The position numbers were made by a program, and so were the translations under genes. 15,633 nucleotides of DNA from Deltaproteobacteria bacterium (GTDB lineage Bacteria > Desulfobacterota > Desulfarculia > Adiutricales > Adiutricaceae), in NCBI GenBank assembly GCA_031279155.1, contig JAITJB010000231.1:1-15633 (forward strand). The letters run 5' to 3'. Below the pieces are notes generated by a model. It did no database searches. It was not told the origin of the DNA and saw only the letters and a program-made list of their open reading frames with translations. Below are positions 13,604-15,633 of the stretch, one piece after another. The first letter of the stretch is position 1; each line of letters starts with the position of its first letter.

Positions 13604-14347
13604 ATGACCACGGCCATATCCATACCGCCCAATCGGGCAGTGACCCTCCCCAATGAGGGCCTAAAAAGCGTTAGCCCAAAGTATTCTAACTCAAAGAATG
13701 CTAGCTCAAACTCAAGCCAAAACGTCCAGGTTTTTAGCGTTGAAGATTTTAAAAAAGGCGTAACTATTGGGACTTCTGATTCAAACAACCAAAGCTCAGC
13801 TAGCTCAAACGTATTAAGTGGCCTACTAAATAAGTCGCCAGAAAATTTACAAGAAAGCCTAACTGAAAACTTGGAAGAAAGCTTACTTGGAGAATCCCAA
13901 AAGTCTTTTGGTCGCCGCTACCGCTCCATCGATAACAACCGCATTATCGATTCCGTCCGCGAAAATAATAAGCTTACCTTGGAGCAAAAGATATCCAAAC
14001 TTACTCAAATCAAAAAGTCGGCCGAAGAATATGAAGGCATGCTCATTAACGAGATGATTAAGAGCATGCGCCAATCAGCCTTCGTTAAAACCCCGGGTAG
14101 CGATACCTATAGCGAGATAGCCGAAAAACCCTTTACCGCCGCCTTAACGGCGGCTGGCGGCTTAGGCTTAAGCCAAACCATCGTAACTCAGGTCGCGGCC
14201 CAAGAGGGTTTATCAGACGTCTTAACCGAGCACCCTCAAGTTATGGGCCCCAATTACCGTCAGCGCCTGTCCCCATCTTTAATGCCCAAAGCTTCGCCCT
14301 TTTCAGGCGCCCAAGTAAACGCTCTATCAGAGCCAAAAACCGACTGA
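13604..14347 (+). CDS. flgJ: FlgJ-like rod-binding protein without muramidase domain
   Basis: The rod-binding (FlgJ N-terminal) domain is seen at about residues 136-202: a helix with KKSAEEYEGMLINEMIKSMR (137-156), then SDTYSEIAEKPFTAALTAAGG and LGLSQTIVTQVAAQ (187-200). It should help rod assembly in the periplasm. There is no C-terminal peptidoglycan hydrolase domain, so a separate enzyme must open the cell wall; single-domain FlgJ is common outside the gamma-proteobacteria. The first 120 residues are an unusual Ser/Asn-rich, probably disordered extension, including a duplicated-looking NLQESLTENLEESLLGESQ stretch (81-99). At 247 residues it is longer than typical single-domain forms of about 100. 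It starts four bases after flgI, with only a weak ribosome binding site, suggesting coupling. Function is assigned from domain and position. Confidence 0.85.
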   Translation: MTTAISIPPNRAVTLPNEGLKSVSPKYSNSKNASSNSSQNVQVFSVEDFKKGVTIGTSDSNNQSSASSNVLSGLLNKSPENLQESLTENLEESLLGESQKSFGRRYRSIDNNRIIDSVRENNKLTLEQKISKLTQIKKSAEEYEGMLINEMIKSMRQSAFVKTPGSDTYSEIAEKPFTAALTAAGGLGLSQTIVTQVAAQEGLSDVLTEHPQVMGPNYRQRLSPSLMPKASPFSGAQVNALSEPKTD

Positions 14348-14402
14348 TAGCCATCCTCAAACCTACCTAGGGTAAGCCTATGACCGGGCAAGGGAGAAAA
14401 CC

Positions 14403-14918
14403 ATGGACTTTACTGTCATCAAAAACCTAGCCGATCTGCTAGACATCCACCTCGAGCGCTACCAGTCGCTGATTGATTTTTTGGATCATGAAAAAAAGTG
14501 CCTGTTGTCCTTAGATCTCGAGGGACTTTTAGTTACTAGCCAGCAAAAAGAGCAGCTGGGCCGAAACATCATTAAGAGCATCGAAGAGCTTACTATCAGC
14601 CTTTCGGAAACGGCCCTGATGCTGGGCATGGATACTGACCCTCTGCCCACCTTGGCCGAAGTGGCCGCCCATTGCCCGCGTCCCTATGACAACCGCATCA
14701 ATGACGGGGCCATTACCCTTTGCCGCCTAAAAAACATCATCGTTCGGGAAAACGAGGCCAACCGCCATTTTATCGAGCAATCGTTAAACTTAGTTAATGA
14801 CTCTTTAAATATCTTAACCGGGGCCGACCGCTTCCAAGTTGAGGGCTACCGCAAAGACGGGACTAAGGATAAATCGGTTAAAAAATCCCAACCGACCAAA
14901 ATCTCCAAGGAGGTCTAG
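14403..14918 (+). CDS. flgN: FlgN-type flagellar export chaperone
   Basis: FlgN binds the hook-filament junction proteins FlgK and FlgL in the cytoplasm and brings them to the export gate. The 171-residue protein is mostly helical, with an N-terminal helix pair (ADLLDIHLERYQSLIDFLDH, 11-30) followed by EKKCLLSLDLEGLLVTSQQKEQL and a long later helix ending in a region around FIEQSLNLVNDSLNILTG. Sequence conservation in this family is low, so the assignment rests on helical pattern, size and the position directly before flgK. The Lys/Ser-rich tail (about 152-171) is probably flexible. An AGGGAG ribosome binding site at 14391-14396 fixes the start. The 55 bases between flgJ and this gene contain no flgM, which is often found here in related organisms. 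Confidence 0.85.
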   Translation: MDFTVIKNLADLLDIHLERYQSLIDFLDHEKKCLLSLDLEGLLVTSQQKEQLGRNIIKSIEELTISLSETALMLGMDTDPLPTLAEVAAHCPRPYDNRINDGAITLCRLKNIIVRENEANRHFIEQSLNLVNDSLNILTGADRFQVEGYRKDGTKDKSVKKSQPTKISKEV

Positions 14919-14921
14919 GTC

Positions 14922-15633
14922 ATGAGTATTTCTTCGTCGATGTATGTGGCCTTAACGGGCATGCGCATGGCCCAGGCGGCCATGGACGTTTCCAGTAACA
15001 ACATAGCTAACGTTAATACCCCAGGGTACTCTAGGCAGCGCATAAATTTAGCCACCCTACCTACCTGGAGCGCCTCTTGGGGTCAAGTGGGTCTGGGAGT
15101 TGACGCCAATAACGTAACGCGCTATACCGATCAATTTTTAACCCGCAGTTTAGTTACAACTGGATCGACCTTAGGTTACGACGTGGCCCTTAAAAGCGCC
15201 TTAGATAACCTTGAGCTCTTCTATAATGAGAGCGCTGGTAACGGCATAAACCAGGCCATGAGCGATTTTTTTGCCGGCTGGAGCCAACTGGCCGATGAGG
15301 CCAACAACAAGCCCTACCGCGAGGAATTGATTGAATTTACCCAAAGCCTGACCTCACAATTAAGTTTAAGAAGAGAGCAGATGGACTCTCTAAGGACCGA
15401 CACCAATAAGCGCATCGGCGACGCCGTAGTTGAGATAAATAAAATAATTGCCGATATCGCCTCTTTAAACGATCAAATTGCCGTCTACGAAGACCCCGCC
15501 TCAAACCAACAGGCCAATGAACTGCGCGATAGCCGCGAGGAACTAACTAAGCAGTTGGCCGAGTACATGAATATCGAGTACTACGAAGACCCACACGATG
15601 GTCAGTATCACATTACGTCATCAAAGGGCATTC
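14922..15633 (+). CDS. flgK: FlgK, hook-filament junction protein (5' part, cut by window end)
   Basis: FlgK forms the first junction ring between hook and filament. The frame is open from the ATG at 14922 to the window end, giving 237 codons of a protein that is usually 450-700 residues long, so the 3' part lies outside. The N-terminus MSISSSMYVALTGMRMAQ is followed by SNNIANVNTPGYSRQRI (about residues 25-41), the diagnostic FlgK signature, and by GVDANNVTRYTDQFL, with a long helical domain containing NDQIAVYE further on. An AAGGAGG ribosome binding site at 14907-14913 lies inside the end of flgN, whose stop is three bases before this start. Chaperone and client are therefore translated together. 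Nothing unusual is seen in the visible part. Confidence 0.96.
   Translation, partial: MSISSSMYVALTGMRMAQAAMDVSSNNIANVNTPGYSRQRINLATLPTWSASWGQVGLGVDANNVTRYTDQFLTRSLVTTGSTLGYDVALKSALDNLELFYNESAGNGINQAMSDFFAGWSQLADEANNKPYREELIEFTQSLTSQLSLRREQMDSLRTDTNKRIGDAVVEINKIIADIASLNDQIAVYEDPASNQQANELRDSREELTKQLAEYMNIEYYEDPHDGQYHITSSKGI

Noticed and set aside
1..15633. CRISPR arrays, tRNA or rRNA genes, insertion sequences and attachment sites
   Set aside because: No regularly spaced identical repeats, transposase-like frames, terminal inverted repeats or tRNA-like cloverleaf sequences were seen by eye.

Overview
The window is bacterial chromosomal DNA of moderate GC content. It is dominated by genes for the flagellar hook and basal body. 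The gene set and order (fliK-flgD-flgE facing away from flgH-flgI-flgJ-flgN-flgK), the L- and P-ring proteins (hence a Gram-negative envelope), two very good sigma-54 promoters and a rhodanese/MauE pair next to argJ all suggest a member of the Desulfobacterota (former Deltaproteobacteria), perhaps close to Desulfovibrio. That assignment is an inference from context and protein style, not a database result.

Layout. Positions 1-308 hold no gene; the first 120 bases are a guanine-rich, quadruplex-prone low-complexity tract. Positions 309-4404 carry four plus-strand genes: a membrane-anchored periplasmic rhodanese with a tandem-repeat tail, a MauE/DoxX-type membrane protein overlapping it by four bases, the arginine-biosynthesis enzyme ArgJ, and a Type III-style adenine DNA methyltransferase (Mod) with no restriction partner in view. 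A short repeat block and a bidirectional terminator (about 4465-4501) separate this set from the convergent flagellar operon. Positions 11230-4533 (minus strand) encode FliK (hook-length control), FlgD (hook cap) and FlgE (hook protein). FlgE is 1327 residues, roughly three times the classical size, because about 700 residues of degenerate Ala/Thr/Tyr-rich repeats are inserted between its conserved N- and C-terminal parts. Positions 11231-11715 are a divergent regulatory region. Positions 11716-15633 (plus strand) encode FlgH (L-ring), FlgI (P-ring), FlgJ (rod-binding part only), FlgN (chaperone) and the start of FlgK (hook-filament junction), which is cut by the window edge.

How it works together. 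The two divergent flagellar operons each have a textbook -24/-12 sigma-54 promoter, and a nested inverted repeat lies almost exactly midway between them. The simplest reading is one shared enhancer for an NtrC-type flagellar activator that switches on hook assembly (FliK, FlgD, FlgE) and outer rings/junction (FlgH, FlgI, FlgJ, FlgN, FlgK) together. The most unusual items are the repeat-expanded hook protein, the symmetric promoter/enhancer layout, and a 12-base tandem repeat in the flgH leader that is open in one frame for a Lys/Leu/Ala amphipathic peptide but has no ordinary start codon.
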